Source: Vibrio aphrogenes
GTDB lineage: Bacteria; Pseudomonadota; Gammaproteobacteria; Enterobacterales; Vibrionaceae
Assembly: GCF_002157735.2 (NCBI RefSeq)
Contig: NZ_AP018689.1
Span: 682,001-746,000, forward strand
Reading direction: 5' to 3'
Length of the DNA: 64,000 bases
Shown: in pieces, positions 37,515 through 46,548 of the stretch
How positions within the stretch are numbered: position 1 is the first letter of the stretch
How the letters are laid out: every line of letters begins with the position of its first letter
Notes under the pieces: model-generated
The model's database searches: none
What the model saw: the letters and a program-made list of their open reading frames with translations, nothing else
What the model was told of the DNA's origin: nothing
Position numbers and translations under genes: made by a program

Positions 37515-38765
37515 ATGCTTAAGCGTGACATGAACATTGCGGATTATGATGCGGATCTATTTGCCGCAATTCAGGAAGAAACTCTTCGTCAAGAAGAGCA
37601 CATTGAGCTCATCGCTTCAGAAAACTACACTAGCCCACGTGTAATGGAAGCACAAGGTTCACAACTTACTAACAAATACGCGGAAGGTTATCCTGGCAAG
37701 CGTTATTACGGTGGTTGTGAGTATGTCGATAAAGTAGAAACACTAGCGATTGACCGTGCATGTCAACTATTTGGCGCAGAATACGCTAACGTGCAACCTC
37801 ATTCTGGCTCTCAAGCGAACAGTGCGGTTTATATGGCGCTACTAAATGCGGGTGATACTGTATTGGGTATGAGCTTGGCACACGGTGGTCACTTAACGCA
37901 TGGTTCTCCTGTAAACTTCTCCGGTAAGCTTTACAACATCATTCCTTACGGCATTGATGAAAAAGGTCAAATTGACTACGAAGAAATGGAAGCGTTAGCG
38001 GTAGAACACAAACCAAAAATGATCATTGGTGGTTTCTCGGCTTATTCTCAAGTGTGTGATTGGGCGCGTATGCGTGAAATTGCAGACAAAGTAGGCGCGT
38101 ACCTTTTTGTTGATATGGCTCACGTTGCAGGTCTTGTAGCTGCTGGCGTTTACCCGAACCCAGTTCCTCATGCACACGTTGTGACAACGACAACGCATAA
38201 AACACTGGCAGGCCCTCGTGGTGGTTTGATTCTTTCTAATGCCGGTGAAGACCTGTACAAGAAATTAAACTCTGCAGTATTCCCAGGTGGTCAAGGTGGC
38301 CCACTGATGCACGTTATCGCAGCGAAAGCGGTTGCCTTCAAAGAAGCATTAGAACCTGAATTTAAAGAATACCAAGCACGCGTTGTTGCGAATGCGAAAG
38401 CCATGGTCGCAGAATTTATTGCTCGCGGTTACAACATTGTTTCTGGTTCAACCGAAAACCATTTGTTCCTTGTTGACCTTATCGATAAAGACATTACTGG
38501 TAAAGATGCCGATGCCGCTCTTGGTTCAGCTAACATCACAGTGAACAAAAACTCAGTACCAAACGATCCACGCAGCCCGTTTGTTACCTCAGGTATTCGT
38601 GTTGGTTCTCCATCAATCACGCGTCGTGGCTTCACTGAAGAAGATGCCAAAAACCTTGCTGGCTGGATGTGTGACATTCTAGACAACATGGGCGATGAGT
38701 CTGTGATTGAAGCGACGAAAGCAAAAGTATTAGAAATTTGTAAGCGCAAACCTGTTTACGCATAA
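37515..38765 (+). CDS. glyA: Serine hydroxymethyltransferase
   Basis: PLP enzyme interconverting serine and glycine with tetrahydrofolate; main source of one-carbon units. 416 residues, near E. coli length (417). Motifs: [34 protein letters not shown], and the PLP lysine in [13 protein letters not shown] (near residue 229). Preceded by TAGGAGATACAC. PurR operator upstream. Confidence 0.98.
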   Translation: MLKRDMNIADYDADLFAAIQEETLRQEEHIELIASENYTSPRVMEAQGSQLTNKYAEGYPGKRYYGGCEYVDKVETLAIDRACQLFGAEYANVQPHSGSQANSAVYMALLNAGDTVLGMSLAHGGHLTHGSPVNFSGKLYNIIPYGIDEKGQIDYEEMEALAVEHKPKMIIGGFSAYSQVCDWARMREIADKVGAYLFVDMAHVAGLVAAGVYPNPVPHAHVVTTTTHKTLAGPRGGLILSNAGEDLYKKLNSAVFPGGQGGPLMHVIAAKAVAFKEALEPEFKEYQARVVANAKAMVAEFIARGYNIVSGSTENHLFLVDLIDKDITGKDADAALGSANITVNKNSVPNDPRSPFVTSGIRVGSPSITRRGFTEEDAKNLAGWMCDILDNMGDESVIEATKAKVLEICKRKPVYA

Positions 38766-38782
38766 TCTTTCTGCATAAAAAG

Positions 38783-38860
38783 GAGCAATTTCTGCGTCAG
38801 AGGTACTCATTTACTAGCGTAAACTCCGTGCCTCTTTCTTGAACTTGCTCTTTTTATTTT
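38783..38860 (+). terminator. Likely glyA terminator
   Basis: Nested arms GAGCAA (38783-38788) / TTGCTC (38845-38850) and AGAGGTAC (38799-38806) / GTGCCTCT (38828-38835) with one G-T pair, followed by TTTTTATTTT. Confidence 0.65.
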
Positions 38861-38946
38861 GAAATTATAGCTAGCGTAAAACAGCGTCAGAGAAGAGAAG
38901 AATATCGTGACTCGAATCTAGACCGCTTCGCTGCTCGAAAAAGATA

Positions 38947-38980
38947 AAAACCCAGTCAGACATGGCTGGGTTTTGTTTTT
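38947..38980 (+). terminator. Second terminator downstream of glyA
   Basis: AAAACCCAG (38947-38955) / CTGGGTTTT (38966-38974), then GTTTTT. It lies in a CTCG-rich repeat spacer. Confidence 0.8.
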
Positions 38981-39031
38981 AAAAGAACAACATAGCTTTA
39001 TTGTCTCTAGCTTCTAGTTCCTATACCTGTC

Positions 39032-39062
39032 ATCCTTGAGGAGCCTAAGCGACATCGAGGAT
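39032..39062. repeat. REP-like imperfect palindrome
   Basis: ATCCTTGA (39032-39039) with TCGAGGAT (39055-39062), one G-T pair, loop of 15. The wording (GTCATCCT...GAGGATCT) is that of extragenic palindromes I recall from other vibrio genomes. It lies in the spacer after glyA. Confidence 0.5.
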
Positions 39063-39079
39063 CTATATTCAATACGTGC

Positions 39080-39121
39080 TAAATAAAAAAGCCTCAGCTT
39101 GAATACTCAAACTGAGGCTTT
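39080..39121 (-). terminator. Terminator of the 109-residue lipoprotein gene
   Basis: AAAGCCTCAG (39088-39097) / CTGAGGCTTT (39112-39121); on the minus strand the stem is followed by a run of T (TTTTTTATTT). The 7-bp repeat array lies between it and the gene end. Confidence 0.85.
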
Positions 39122-39129
39122 AAAGTTTT

Positions 39130-39194
39130 CTCGAAACTCGAAACTCGAAACTCGAAACTCGAAACTCGAAACTCGAAACTCGAAACTCGAAACT
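39130..39194. repeat. 7-bp tandem repeat, CTCGAAA, nine units
   Basis: Nine uninterrupted copies of CTCGAAA from 39130 to 39192 plus a partial unit, ending four bases before the stop of the lipoprotein gene on the minus strand. Perfect copies suggest recent slippage; the array will be transcribed as the 3' end of that gene. Confidence 0.97.
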
Positions 39195-39198
39195 GAAT

Positions 39199-39528
39199 TT
39201 AGTCGTTTTTGTTAATGCTGATCATTGAGCCTGATTTACATTTGAACATGTAGTAACGAGAGCTTTCGTTAAACTGACCTAAGCCTTCACCAGAACAGTA
39301 AGATGCGTTTAGGTCACGCATAGTGTCGAGTGTTTTAGCGTTACTCATAGCAAATTTTGAACCGTCAGCACATACGATGCGAACTTTACCGTCATCGCTA
39401 GTTGAGAATACTTTGACTTCGGTATTACATAATTCAAAAGACGCATCTAGGTAGTTATCTTCTTGAGTGGTTGATGAACAGCCTGCTAATACGAGTGTCA
39501 GTAATCCTGCCAATCCTAAATATTTCAT
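39199..39528 (-). CDS. Hypothetical lipoprotein
   Basis: 109 residues, MKYLGLAGLLTLVLAGCSSTT, lipobox LAGC with Cys at 17. The mature part has four Cys (in ELCNTE, IVCADGS, SYCSGEG, FKCKSGS) that could make two disulfides. I do not recognise a family. It is a single gene with its own terminator, just past a 7-bp repeat array. Confidence 0.7.
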   Translation of the reverse strand: MKYLGLAGLLTLVLAGCSSTTQEDNYLDASFELCNTEVKVFSTSDDGKVRIVCADGSKFAMSNAKTLDTMRDLNASYCSGEGLGQFNESSRYYMFKCKSGSMISINKND

Positions 39529-39835
39529 ACTCTTAATTCCTATACTTATCCGGAGGGTAAACGGATCAAAATGTGAATGATTGCTTTAAAGAAGTATAAG
39601 CTAGGCAATCATTTAAACTCCATTAAGTGTAACCTTATCGCTGACATCACTCAACTTTAGTCGAAAAATTCTTCATTGATAAAGTGAAGTCACCCTAGGT
39701 TATCGCTAACCCGTATGATTTCGGATAAACTACGAGCTAAGAGAAGCTCAGTGAATGGATTGATTTTCCATGTCTTCTGAAGGCTTTCAAAAGTAATTAA
39801 TACAATCGCACAGACTCTAACTCAAGGGAGAGAGT
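39529..39835. other. Spacer between the lipoprotein gene and nrdR
   Basis: 307 bp with divergent promoters expected. It has a perfect 9-bp inverted repeat, AATGATTGC (39576-39584) and GCAATCATT (39605-39613), without a T run. I see no NrdR box or other known operator. Confidence 0.4.
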
Positions 39836-40285
39836 ATGCACTGCCCATTTTGTTCCGAAAATGACACTAAAGTGATCGATTCACGCCTCGTGGCGGATGG
39901 TCATCAAGTTCGCCGTCGTCGTCAATGCTTAGCCTGTAGCGAACGTTTCACTACGTTTGAAAGTGCTGAATTGGTGATGCCAAAAGTGATTAAGTCTAAT
40001 GGAAATCGTGAACCTTTTGATGAAGATAAAATGATCGGTGGTATTCAACGTTCGCTTGAAAAGCGTCCGGTGAGTGCCGACGCTGTTGAGTTGGCGATCA
40101 GTACCATTAAGTCACAACTGCGCGCCACTGGTGAGCGTGAAGTGCCTAGTGAAATGATTGGTAACTTAGTGATGGATCAACTGAAAGTTCTCGATAAAGT
40201 TGCTTACATTCGTTTTGCTTCGGTTTATCGAAGCTTTGAAGATATTCGAGAGTTTGGTGAAGAAATCGCCCGTCTTGAAGATTGA
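39836..40285 (+). CDS. nrdR: Transcriptional repressor NrdR
   Basis: ATP/dATP-sensing repressor of ribonucleotide reductase genes. 149 residues: zinc ribbon with CPFC and CLAC in the first 35 residues, then the ATP-cone ([30 protein letters not shown]). Strong site AAGGGAGAGAG before the ATG. It heads nrdR-ribD-ribE-ribBA, the common gammaproteobacterial order. Confidence 0.97.
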   Translation: MHCPFCSENDTKVIDSRLVADGHQVRRRRQCLACSERFTTFESAELVMPKVIKSNGNREPFDEDKMIGGIQRSLEKRPVSADAVELAISTIKSQLRATGEREVPSEMIGNLVMDQLKVLDKVAYIRFASVYRSFEDIREFGEEIARLED

Positions 40286-40340
40286 TCTTAGTCGTAATGA
40301 AACTTCGCGTTGATAGTAAATTCAAAAAGGATGATAGGCG

Positions 40341-41465
40341 ATGAATCAAAGCCCATTTACTGCATTTGATCATCAAATGATGGCACGAGCAATTGCATTA
40401 GCTAAACAAGGGATCTATACCACTGCGCCCAACCCCAATGTCGGCTGTGTGATCACGGTAGGGCAAGAGATTATTGGACAAGGTGCACACCTAAAAGCCG
40501 GTGAGCCTCATGCTGAAGTGCATGCTTTGTGCCAAGCCGGCGATAAGGTAAAAGGGGCAACTGCTTATGTCACTTTAGAGCCTTGTTCTCATTATGGTCG
40601 AACGCCACCTTGCGCAGAAGCTTTGGTGAAAGCTCGAGTGTCACGAGTGGTGTGTGCGATGCAAGATCCGAACCCTCAAGTTGCGGGGCGTGGTATTGCG
40701 ATGTTGCGTCAAGCGGGTATTCAAGTGGATGTCGGGCTATTAGAAGCTGATGCCATTGCACTGAATCCAGGTTTTATCAAACGCATGAAAACTGGGATGC
40801 CTTATGTGCAACTCAAACTAGCCGCCAGTCTCGATGGCAAAACCGCGCTAGCAAATGGTCACAGCCAATGGATTACTAGCCCGCAAGCCCGCCAAGATGT
40901 GCAACGGTACCGAGCAAAAGCTGGGGCAATTCTTTCTACCGCGAAAACCGTACTTGATGATGACGCGTCATTAAATGTTCGTTGGCAGGAGCTACCTCAA
41001 GATATTCAAGCACAATATTCTGCACCATCATTGCGTCAACCGGTGCGAGTTATTTTAGACCGCCAACAACAATTGAGCGAGCACCCCAAGCTCAAGCTAT
41101 TTCATAGTGAGGGTGACCTTTTATTGGTTGGGCAGGATACTGGCTTAGCTGAGAATCAGGTTGTTGCCGCCTTAGATCATAATCAGCAATTTGATCTGCC
41201 CAAGTTATTAAAACAGCTGGCAGAGGAGCATAATATTAATCATATTTGGGTAGAAGCGGGAGCGACGTTAGCCACCAATTTGATTACGCAGCAACTGATC
41301 GATGAACTGATTATCTATATGGCGCCGAAGCTAATGGGAACCGATGGGCGAGGCTTAACCCAGATTGCTGGTTTTACGGAAATGAAACAAGCGCTTGATT
41401 TGAATATTACCGATTTACGCATGGTGGGAAAAGACCTGCGCATTACCGCTTGCCTTAATCAATAA
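40341..41465 (+). CDS. ribD: Riboflavin biosynthesis deaminase/reductase
   Basis: Bifunctional: deaminates the pyrimidine and reduces its ribose side chain. 374 residues. N-terminal deaminase: HAEVH (near residue 57) and PCSHYGRTPPC (zinc). C-terminal reductase from about residue 150: KLAASLDGKTALANGHSQWIT, GAILSTAKTVLDDD, and VEAGATLATNLI. 55 bp after nrdR. Confidence 0.97.
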   Translation: MNQSPFTAFDHQMMARAIALAKQGIYTTAPNPNVGCVITVGQEIIGQGAHLKAGEPHAEVHALCQAGDKVKGATAYVTLEPCSHYGRTPPCAEALVKARVSRVVCAMQDPNPQVAGRGIAMLRQAGIQVDVGLLEADAIALNPGFIKRMKTGMPYVQLKLAASLDGKTALANGHSQWITSPQARQDVQRYRAKAGAILSTAKTVLDDDASLNVRWQELPQDIQAQYSAPSLRQPVRVILDRQQQLSEHPKLKLFHSEGDLLLVGQDTGLAENQVVAALDHNQQFDLPKLLKQLAEEHNINHIWVEAGATLATNLITQQLIDELIIYMAPKLMGTDGRGLTQIAGFTEMKQALDLNITDLRMVGKDLRITACLNQ

Positions 41466-41474
41466 AGAGAAATT

Positions 41475-42134
41475 ATGTTTACAGGAATTGTTGAAGCCGT
41501 TGGCACTATTTTAGCGATCACCCCAAAAGGTGAAGATGTCACGATTACCGTTGATGCAGGCCAACTTGATATGTCGGATGTGCATCTAGGTGATAGCATT
41601 GCCACCAATGGGGTGTGTTTAACTGTTGTTGCCTTTGATGAACGCAGCTATCGTGCTGATTTATCATTAGAAACTCTGAAACGTACGGGTTTTTCCCAAT
41701 ACCAAGTGGGTGATGCGGTGAACTTGGAAAAGGCAATGTTACCAAGCACTCGTTTTGGTGGACATATTGTCTCTGGCCATGTGGATGATGTTGGCGTGAT
41801 TGTCGATCGTCAACCAGTGGGCCGCGCGATGGAATATTGGATCGAAGTCCCGTCGCATCTTACACGTTATATCGCCGAAAAAGGCTCGGTGACAGTGGAT
41901 GGAATTAGCCTCACGGTGAATGATATTCGTAAAAATGGCTTTAAAATCACTATCGTGCCGCATACTTCACAAGAAACTACCGTAGATAGCTTTGTGGTTG
42001 GACGCAAGGTTAACCTTGAAGTTGATGTGATCGCCCGTTATTTAGAGCGCTTGATTTCAGGAAAGACAGAACAACTTGATAGCCCTGAATCTCGCATTAC
42101 CATGGAATTATTGCAAAAAAATGGCTTTGCTTAA
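41475..42134 (+). CDS. ribE: Riboflavin synthase alpha subunit
   Basis: Dismutates two 6,7-dimethyl-8-ribityllumazine to riboflavin. 219 residues with the two lumazine-binding repeats, each starting with similar words: [10 protein letters not shown] (1) and [13 protein letters not shown] (98). The N-terminal MFTGIVE is invariant in the family. 9 bp after ribD. Confidence 0.97.
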   Translation: MFTGIVEAVGTILAITPKGEDVTITVDAGQLDMSDVHLGDSIATNGVCLTVVAFDERSYRADLSLETLKRTGFSQYQVGDAVNLEKAMLPSTRFGGHIVSGHVDDVGVIVDRQPVGRAMEYWIEVPSHLTRYIAEKGSVTVDGISLTVNDIRKNGFKITIVPHTSQETTVDSFVVGRKVNLEVDVIARYLERLISGKTEQLDSPESRITMELLQKNGFA

Positions 42135-42157
42135 GCCAAAGAATAAAGGAATCTAAC

Positions 42158-43267
42158 ATGGCAATTAGCAGTTCAAAAGAGATTATTGAAGATATTCGCT
42201 TAGGTAAAATGGTCATTTTGATGGATGACGAAGACCGCGAAAATGAAGGCGATTTGATCATGGCGGCAGAACATATTACGCCCGCCGCGATTAACTTTAT
42301 GGCGACTCATGGTCGTGGTTTGATTTGTTTAACCTTAACCAAAGAGCGCTGTAATAACTTGGGCCTACCGCCAATGGTGCAAGACAATAATGCGCAATAT
42401 ACCACGAACTTTACCGTGTCAATTGAAGCGGCAGAAGGGGTGACCACTGGTATTTCTGCTGCCGACCGCGCAGTGACAGTACAAGCGGCTGTAGCCAAAA
42501 ATGCTCAAGCCTCTGATTTAGTGCAACCTGGGCATATTTTCCCATTAGCCGCTCAAGAAGGTGGCGTGCTGACTCGCGCAGGCCACACGGAAGCAGGATG
42601 TGATTTAGCACGTCTTGCGGGCTTAGAACCTGCTTCAGTGATTGTTGAGATTTTAAATGAAGACGGCACTATGGCACGTCGCCCTGATTTAGAAATATTT
42701 GCTGAAAAACACGGTATTAAATTAGGTACCATTGCTGATCTGATTGAATACCGTAACAACACTGAAACCACGATTGAGCGTGTAGCGGAATGTAAATTGC
42801 CAACAGAATTTGGCGAGTTTGATTTAGTGACTTACCGTGACACCATTGATAATCAAATTCATTATGCGTTACGTAAAGGCAATGTCAGTGACTCAGCGTG
42901 TTTAGTGCGCGTGCATTTGCAAGACACGTTTACGGATTTATTGCACTCTAACCGCACAGCCGATCGCAGTTGGTCATTGGATGCGGCGATGAAACGCATT
43001 AACCAAGAAGGTGGCGTGTTAGTGATTTTAGGCAATGAAGAAACGCCGCAATCCATTATCCATAAAGTAAAAATGTTGGAGCAACAAGACAATCAAACCG
43101 CGCCGACCTTAGCTAAGAAGCAAGGAACATCACGTCGCGTTGGGGTTGGCTCACAAATTCTGGCGGATCTGGGCGTTAAAGATATGCGTTTATTGTCATC
43201 ATCAGATAAACGTTATCATGCGCTGTCTGGCTTTGGTTTGAATGTTGTCGATTATGTAACGAACTAA
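42158..43267 (+). CDS. ribBA: 3,4-dihydroxy-2-butanone 4-phosphate synthase with degenerate GTP cyclohydrolase II domain
   Basis: 369 residues. N-terminal RibB domain (about 1-200) is complete: [37 protein letters not shown]. The C-terminal part (about 205-365) aligns with RibA, but the zinc cysteines of GTP cyclohydrolase II (C-x10-C-x-C) are missing: after [13 protein letters not shown] the segment is [11 protein letters not shown] infer this half has no cyclohydrolase activity, so a separate ribA should exist. Such RibB hybrids are known in proteobacteria. Confidence 0.93.
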   Translation: MAISSSKEIIEDIRLGKMVILMDDEDRENEGDLIMAAEHITPAAINFMATHGRGLICLTLTKERCNNLGLPPMVQDNNAQYTTNFTVSIEAAEGVTTGISAADRAVTVQAAVAKNAQASDLVQPGHIFPLAAQEGGVLTRAGHTEAGCDLARLAGLEPASVIVEILNEDGTMARRPDLEIFAEKHGIKLGTIADLIEYRNNTETTIERVAECKLPTEFGEFDLVTYRDTIDNQIHYALRKGNVSDSACLVRVHLQDTFTDLLHSNRTADRSWSLDAAMKRINQEGGVLVILGNEETPQSIIHKVKMLEQQDNQTAPTLAKKQGTSRRVGVGSQILADLGVKDMRLLSSSDKRYHALSGFGLNVVDYVTN

Positions 43268-43273
43268 ACAAGG

Positions 43274-43301
43274 TTTCTAGTTGCGAGTTTCTAGTTTCTA
43301 G
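43274..43301. repeat. 7-bp repeat, TTTCTAG-type, four units
   Basis: TTTCTAG, TTGCGAG, TTTCTAG, TTTCTAG in register at 43274-43301, just after ribBA. Related words (TTTTTCTAGGAGCGAAGCG, TACTAGGAACTCG) continue to about 43400. Confidence 0.85.
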
Positions 43302-43419
43302 GAGGAGGGCGCCGCCATAATCTCATTCATTTCATGAGGTTTTGGATTAGCTTTTCTTTTTCTAGGAGCGAAGCGTTACTAGGAACTCGTTACTAGGGAC
43401 AATTCCCCATAGATATTGC

Positions 43420-43433
43420 TCACAAATTTGTGA
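43420..43433. promoter_or_regulatory. Perfect 14-bp palindrome at the ribH promoter region
   Basis: TCACAAATTTGTGA is a perfect palindrome directly before a -10-like TAGAAT (43434-43439), about 50 bp before ribH. The arms read TCACA...TGTGA, the opposite order to a CRP site. Candidate operator; regulator unknown. Confidence 0.4.
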
Positions 43434-43481
43434 TAGAATCCGCCGATTCCCACTCTCTACAAAATAGTTAAAGGATAACTT

Positions 43482-43949
43482 ATGAAAGTAATCGAAGGTG
43501 CATTTGCAGCTCCAAATGCAAAAATTGCTATCGTTATTTCTCGTTTTAATAGCTTTATTAACGAAAGTTTACTTTCAGGTGCGATTGATACATTAAAGCG
43601 TCATGGACAAGTAAGTGATGACAATATTACTGTCGTTCGTTGCCCTGGTGCCGTTGAACTTCCTCTCGTGGCTCAACGTGTCGCAAAAACTGGAAAATTT
43701 GATGCTATTGTTTCTCTAGGTACGGTTATTCGTGGTGGTACGCCACACTTTGATTACGTATGTAGTGAGTGTAATAAAGGTTTAGCGCAAGTGTCTTTGG
43801 AATACAGTCTTCCAGTCGCATTTGGCGTATTAACTGTTGATACTATCGATCAAGCGATTGAACGCGCAGGCACCAAGGCTGGTAACAAGGGGCAAGAAGC
43901 AGCCCTGAGCGCACTTGAGATGATCAACGTTTTAAATGAAATTAACTAA
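43482..43949 (+). CDS. ribH: 6,7-dimethyl-8-ribityllumazine synthase
   Basis: Joins the RibD and RibB products to form lumazine; forms 60-mer or pentamer shells. 155 residues. ARFNSFI-like [17 protein letters not shown] at 18-34, CPGAVELP near 54, and [12 protein letters not shown] near 82 with catalytic His. Separated from ribBA by 214 bp of repeats, so probably with its own promoter. Confidence 0.97.
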   Translation: MKVIEGAFAAPNAKIAIVISRFNSFINESLLSGAIDTLKRHGQVSDDNITVVRCPGAVELPLVAQRVAKTGKFDAIVSLGTVIRGGTPHFDYVCSECNKGLAQVSLEYSLPVAFGVLTVDTIDQAIERAGTKAGNKGQEAALSALEMINVLNEIN

Positions 43950-43970
43950 TTTTTTGCAATCTAATTCCTA

Positions 43971-44438
43971 ATGGGGGCTCGCGTGAAACCAGCCGCACGT
44001 CGTAATGCACGTCAATTCGCACTACAAGCGATTTACTCTTGGCAAGTCACTAAAGAAAATGTGGCAACTATTGAACATCAGTTTTTAACTGGTGAAAAGT
44101 ATGATGAAGAAGAACATCATGCCGCTGAACCTAGCTTAAAAGCACCAGAAACGGATGTCGCTTACTTCCAAGATTTATTATCGGGTGTCGTTAACTCAAA
44201 TATGGAATTAGATAGCAAGCTACGTCCATACTTATCACGTCCAATGCAAGATTTGGATATGATGGAATTGGCGTTGCTGCGTCTTGCAATGTATGAAATG
44301 ACGCAACGTGATGATGTTCCTTACAAAGTTGTGATCAACGAAGCGATTGAATTAGCAAAAGTGTTTGCTGCTGAAGATAGCCATAAGTTCATTAACGGTG
44401 TGCTGGATAAAGCCGCGCCGCACGTACGTAAGAAGTAA
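43971..44438 (+). CDS. nusB: Transcription antitermination protein NusB
   Basis: 155 residues; binds boxA RNA with NusE in rRNA antitermination. [21 protein letters not shown] is the N-terminal arginine-rich RNA-binding start, and [15 protein letters not shown] the conserved C-terminal motif. ATG at 43971 gives the form known from other vibrios (MGA..VKP); a GTG at 43983 behind GGGGG is possible. Follows ribH by 21 bp. Confidence 0.96.
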   Translation: MGARVKPAARRNARQFALQAIYSWQVTKENVATIEHQFLTGEKYDEEEHHAAEPSLKAPETDVAYFQDLLSGVVNSNMELDSKLRPYLSRPMQDLDMMELALLRLAMYEMTQRDDVPYKVVINEAIELAKVFAAEDSHKFINGVLDKAAPHVRKK

Positions 44439-44484
44439 TATTGAATGGTTGAGGTTCACTATTTGAATCTCCTCGTTCATTGAG

Positions 44485-44513
44485 AAAAGGTCAGCTAAAT
44501 GCTGGCCTTTTTT
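44485..44513 (+). terminator. Terminator after nusB
   Basis: AAAAGGTCAGC (44485-44495), loop TAAAT, GCTGGCCTTT (44501-44510) and more T. A TATAAT follows at 44515, which could belong to a thiL promoter. Confidence 0.88.
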
Positions 44514-44548
44514 GTATAATCTGAGTTTTATCTTATTCGAGATATTTC

Positions 44549-45544
44549 ATGTCTGGTGAATTTAACTTAATCGAAAAATATTTTGCCCATAAGCAAGCGA
44601 ATCGACCGGATGTCGATATTTCTTTAGGTGATGATTGTGCGTTAATTTCACCACCAGAGGGTTATCAGATTGCGATCAGTACCGACACTGTAGTGTTAGG
44701 GACGCATTTTTTGGCTGATGCCGATCCGGCTGCTGTGGCGTATAAAGCCTTAATGTCAAACATTAGCGACTTGGCGGCGATGGGGGCAACCCCGGCGTGG
44801 TTTTCTATGGCTCTCACACTTCCTGAAATCAATGAAAGCTGGTTGACGCCATTTTGTCATGCCATGTTTACATTGGCCGATGAACATCAATTGCAATTAA
44901 TTGGCGGAGATACCACCAAAGGACCATTGAGTATTTCATTTACCATTCAAGGTCTTGTGCCAACAGGGAAAGCACTGACTCGAGGCGGGGCCAACCTCGG
45001 TGATGCGATTTATGTGACAGGCAACTTGGGTGATAGCCATGCCGGTTTAAGTGTTATTTTACAGCCACAACGGAACACAAAGCCGTATGCAACAGAGCTT
45101 GTAAAACGTCATTTTTACGCGCAATCTCGTATTCGTGTGGCAGAGAAGCTGCGCGGCATTGCAACCAGTTGTATTGATATTTCTGATGGTCTGATTGCGG
45201 ATCTTGGACACATCTTAAAACGTTCTAAAGTTGCGGCACAAATCGATGTGGCTTTATTGCCGTTATCAAAAGAAGTGATTGCCTTTTATGGGGAAGTGCA
45301 ACAAGCTCAACATGCGGCTTTACAAAGTGGTGAAGAATACGAACTGTGTTTTACCGTTCCGGTAGCTCATCAAGCGCAAGTTGAGACGCTCGCTCAGCAA
45401 TCTGGTTGTACATTGACTTGCATTGGGCAAATTGTTGAACAATCACCCGATGAAAGCTCAAGAATCACCTTATTGCGAGCCTCTCATCCACTCTTAGCCA
45501 ATGATCCTATTTTGCTTGCTCAAGGGTTTGACCATTTTAATTAA
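44549..45544 (+). CDS. thiL: Thiamine-monophosphate kinase
   Basis: Phosphorylates thiamine phosphate to thiamine diphosphate. 331 residues. GEFNLIEKYFAH start, the metal-binding DVSLGDDCALI-type (DISLGDDCALI), TDTVVLGTHFL, GGDTTKGPLSISF, and CIDISDGLIADLGHI; AIRS-type fold. Followed by pgpA with a 23-bp gap. No TPP riboswitch pattern upstream. Confidence 0.95.
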   Translation: MSGEFNLIEKYFAHKQANRPDVDISLGDDCALISPPEGYQIAISTDTVVLGTHFLADADPAAVAYKALMSNISDLAAMGATPAWFSMALTLPEINESWLTPFCHAMFTLADEHQLQLIGGDTTKGPLSISFTIQGLVPTGKALTRGGANLGDAIYVTGNLGDSHAGLSVILQPQRNTKPYATELVKRHFYAQSRIRVAEKLRGIATSCIDISDGLIADLGHILKRSKVAAQIDVALLPLSKEVIAFYGEVQQAQHAALQSGEEYELCFTVPVAHQAQVETLAQQSGCTLTCIGQIVEQSPDESSRITLLRASHPLLANDPILLAQGFDHFN

Positions 45545-45567
45545 TCATAATGAAGAATAGGCACAAC

Positions 45568-46083
45568 ATGTCACAACAACAACCATCCACGAACCCATTG
45601 TCACGCATTAAGCTAACGAATCCTTGGCACTTATTGGCCGTGGGGTTTGGCAGTGGCCTATCAAAATGGGTTCCCGGCACCACGGGCACACTCGCTTCCA
45701 TTCCTGTTTATTTATTGTTGGTGCAATTACCTACATTAGCTTATTGTGCCGTGGTCATTGTAGCGGCGTTGCTCGGTATTGTGATTTGCCAGAAAACTTC
45801 CGATGATATGAAAGTGCACGATCATGGTGCGATTGTATGGGATGAATTTGTTGGCTTTTGGATCACCATGAGCGTGGTGCCTTTTTTAGGGCTGGCTACC
45901 AATGATTGGCAAATTATTGCGTTTGGTTTTGTGCTCTTTCGTATTTTCGATATGCTAAAACCTTGGCCGATCAGCCTATTGGATCGTCATGTGCATGGTG
46001 GTTTCGGCATTATGATTGATGATGTTTTAGCAGGAATATTTGCCGCGATCAGTTTATTGTTGGTCGTGGTGTATTGGTTTTAA
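45568..46083 (+). CDS. pgpA: Phosphatidylglycerophosphatase A
   Basis: Dephosphorylates phosphatidylglycerophosphate in the inner membrane. 171 residues from the ATG at 45568 (AGG seven bases before); the ATG at 45550 has no ribosome site. GFGSGLSKWVPGTTGTLASIP and the IVWDEFVGFW motif are the PgpA signatures; three membrane segments. Conserved thiL-pgpA order. Confidence 0.94.
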   Translation: MSQQQPSTNPLSRIKLTNPWHLLAVGFGSGLSKWVPGTTGTLASIPVYLLLVQLPTLAYCAVVIVAALLGIVICQKTSDDMKVHDHGAIVWDEFVGFWITMSVVPFLGLATNDWQIIAFGFVLFRIFDMLKPWPISLLDRHVHGGFGIMIDDVLAGIFAAISLLLVVVYWF

Positions 46084-46100
46084 TGATGTAGGAAAAAAAG

Positions 46101-46448
46101 ATGTCTAAGAAAGTATATTGTGTGGCTCAATTTCAGCCCAAAGAAGGCAAATTAGATGAATTATTTGCGGTATTACAAGCGCTAGAGCCAAACACATTAC
46201 GTGAAGATGGATGCTTACAATATGTAGTCACTCGTCATCGCCCAAGTCCATTTGCAGGCGGTGAAAGTTACCCGATTGCTTTTCATGAAATCTGGGCCAG
46301 CAATGAAGCTTTTGAAGCCCATTGTCAACGTAAAGAAATTGGGGATTTTTTCCAACAACAATGCGTTGCTGAAACGGGCTTAGTGGAAAAATCGAATGTC
46401 GCGGTTTATACCGATGAACCAAATGATTTCGATGCACCAAAGTTTTAA
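46101..46448 (+). CDS. Putative quinol monooxygenase (ABM domain)
   Basis: 115 residues fitting the antibiotic biosynthesis monooxygenase-like ferredoxin fold: MSKKVYCVAQFQPKEGKLDEL at the start, LREDGCLQYVVTRH, and FHEIWASNEAFEAHCQRKEIGDF (His/Trp of the family). Small cofactor-free dimeric enzymes of this type include YgiN. Substrate unknown. 17 bp after pgpA, likely in the same operon. Confidence 0.82.
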   Translation: MSKKVYCVAQFQPKEGKLDELFAVLQALEPNTLREDGCLQYVVTRHRPSPFAGGESYPIAFHEIWASNEAFEAHCQRKEIGDFFQQQCVAETGLVEKSNVAVYTDEPNDFDAPKF

Positions 46449-46477
46449 GATTTCATAGATTCATAATGGCAAAAACA

Positions 46478-46506
46478 CAAAAAGGACGAGCGATCGTCCT
46501 TTTTTA
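46478..46506. terminator. Bidirectional terminator
   Basis: AAAGGACGA (46481-46489) / TCGTCCTTT (46494-46502), loop GCGA, flanked by A and T runs. Separates the monooxygenase gene from the converging dxs. Confidence 0.92.
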
Positions 46507-46548
46507 ATGGTCTTGTTCTTTTTAATGGTGATGTATTTTTGATAACAA

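Noticed and set aside
39130..39194. CRISPR array
   Set aside because: The repeat unit is only 7 bp with no spacers and no cas genes nearby.
43420..43433. CRP site before ribH
   Set aside because: CRP sites read TGTGA-N6-TCACA; here the half sites are in the opposite order.
40286..43481. FMN riboswitch in the rib region
   Set aside because: The gaps before ribD, ribE and ribBA are too short, and the ribBA-ribH gap holds heptamer repeats without the conserved RFN segments.
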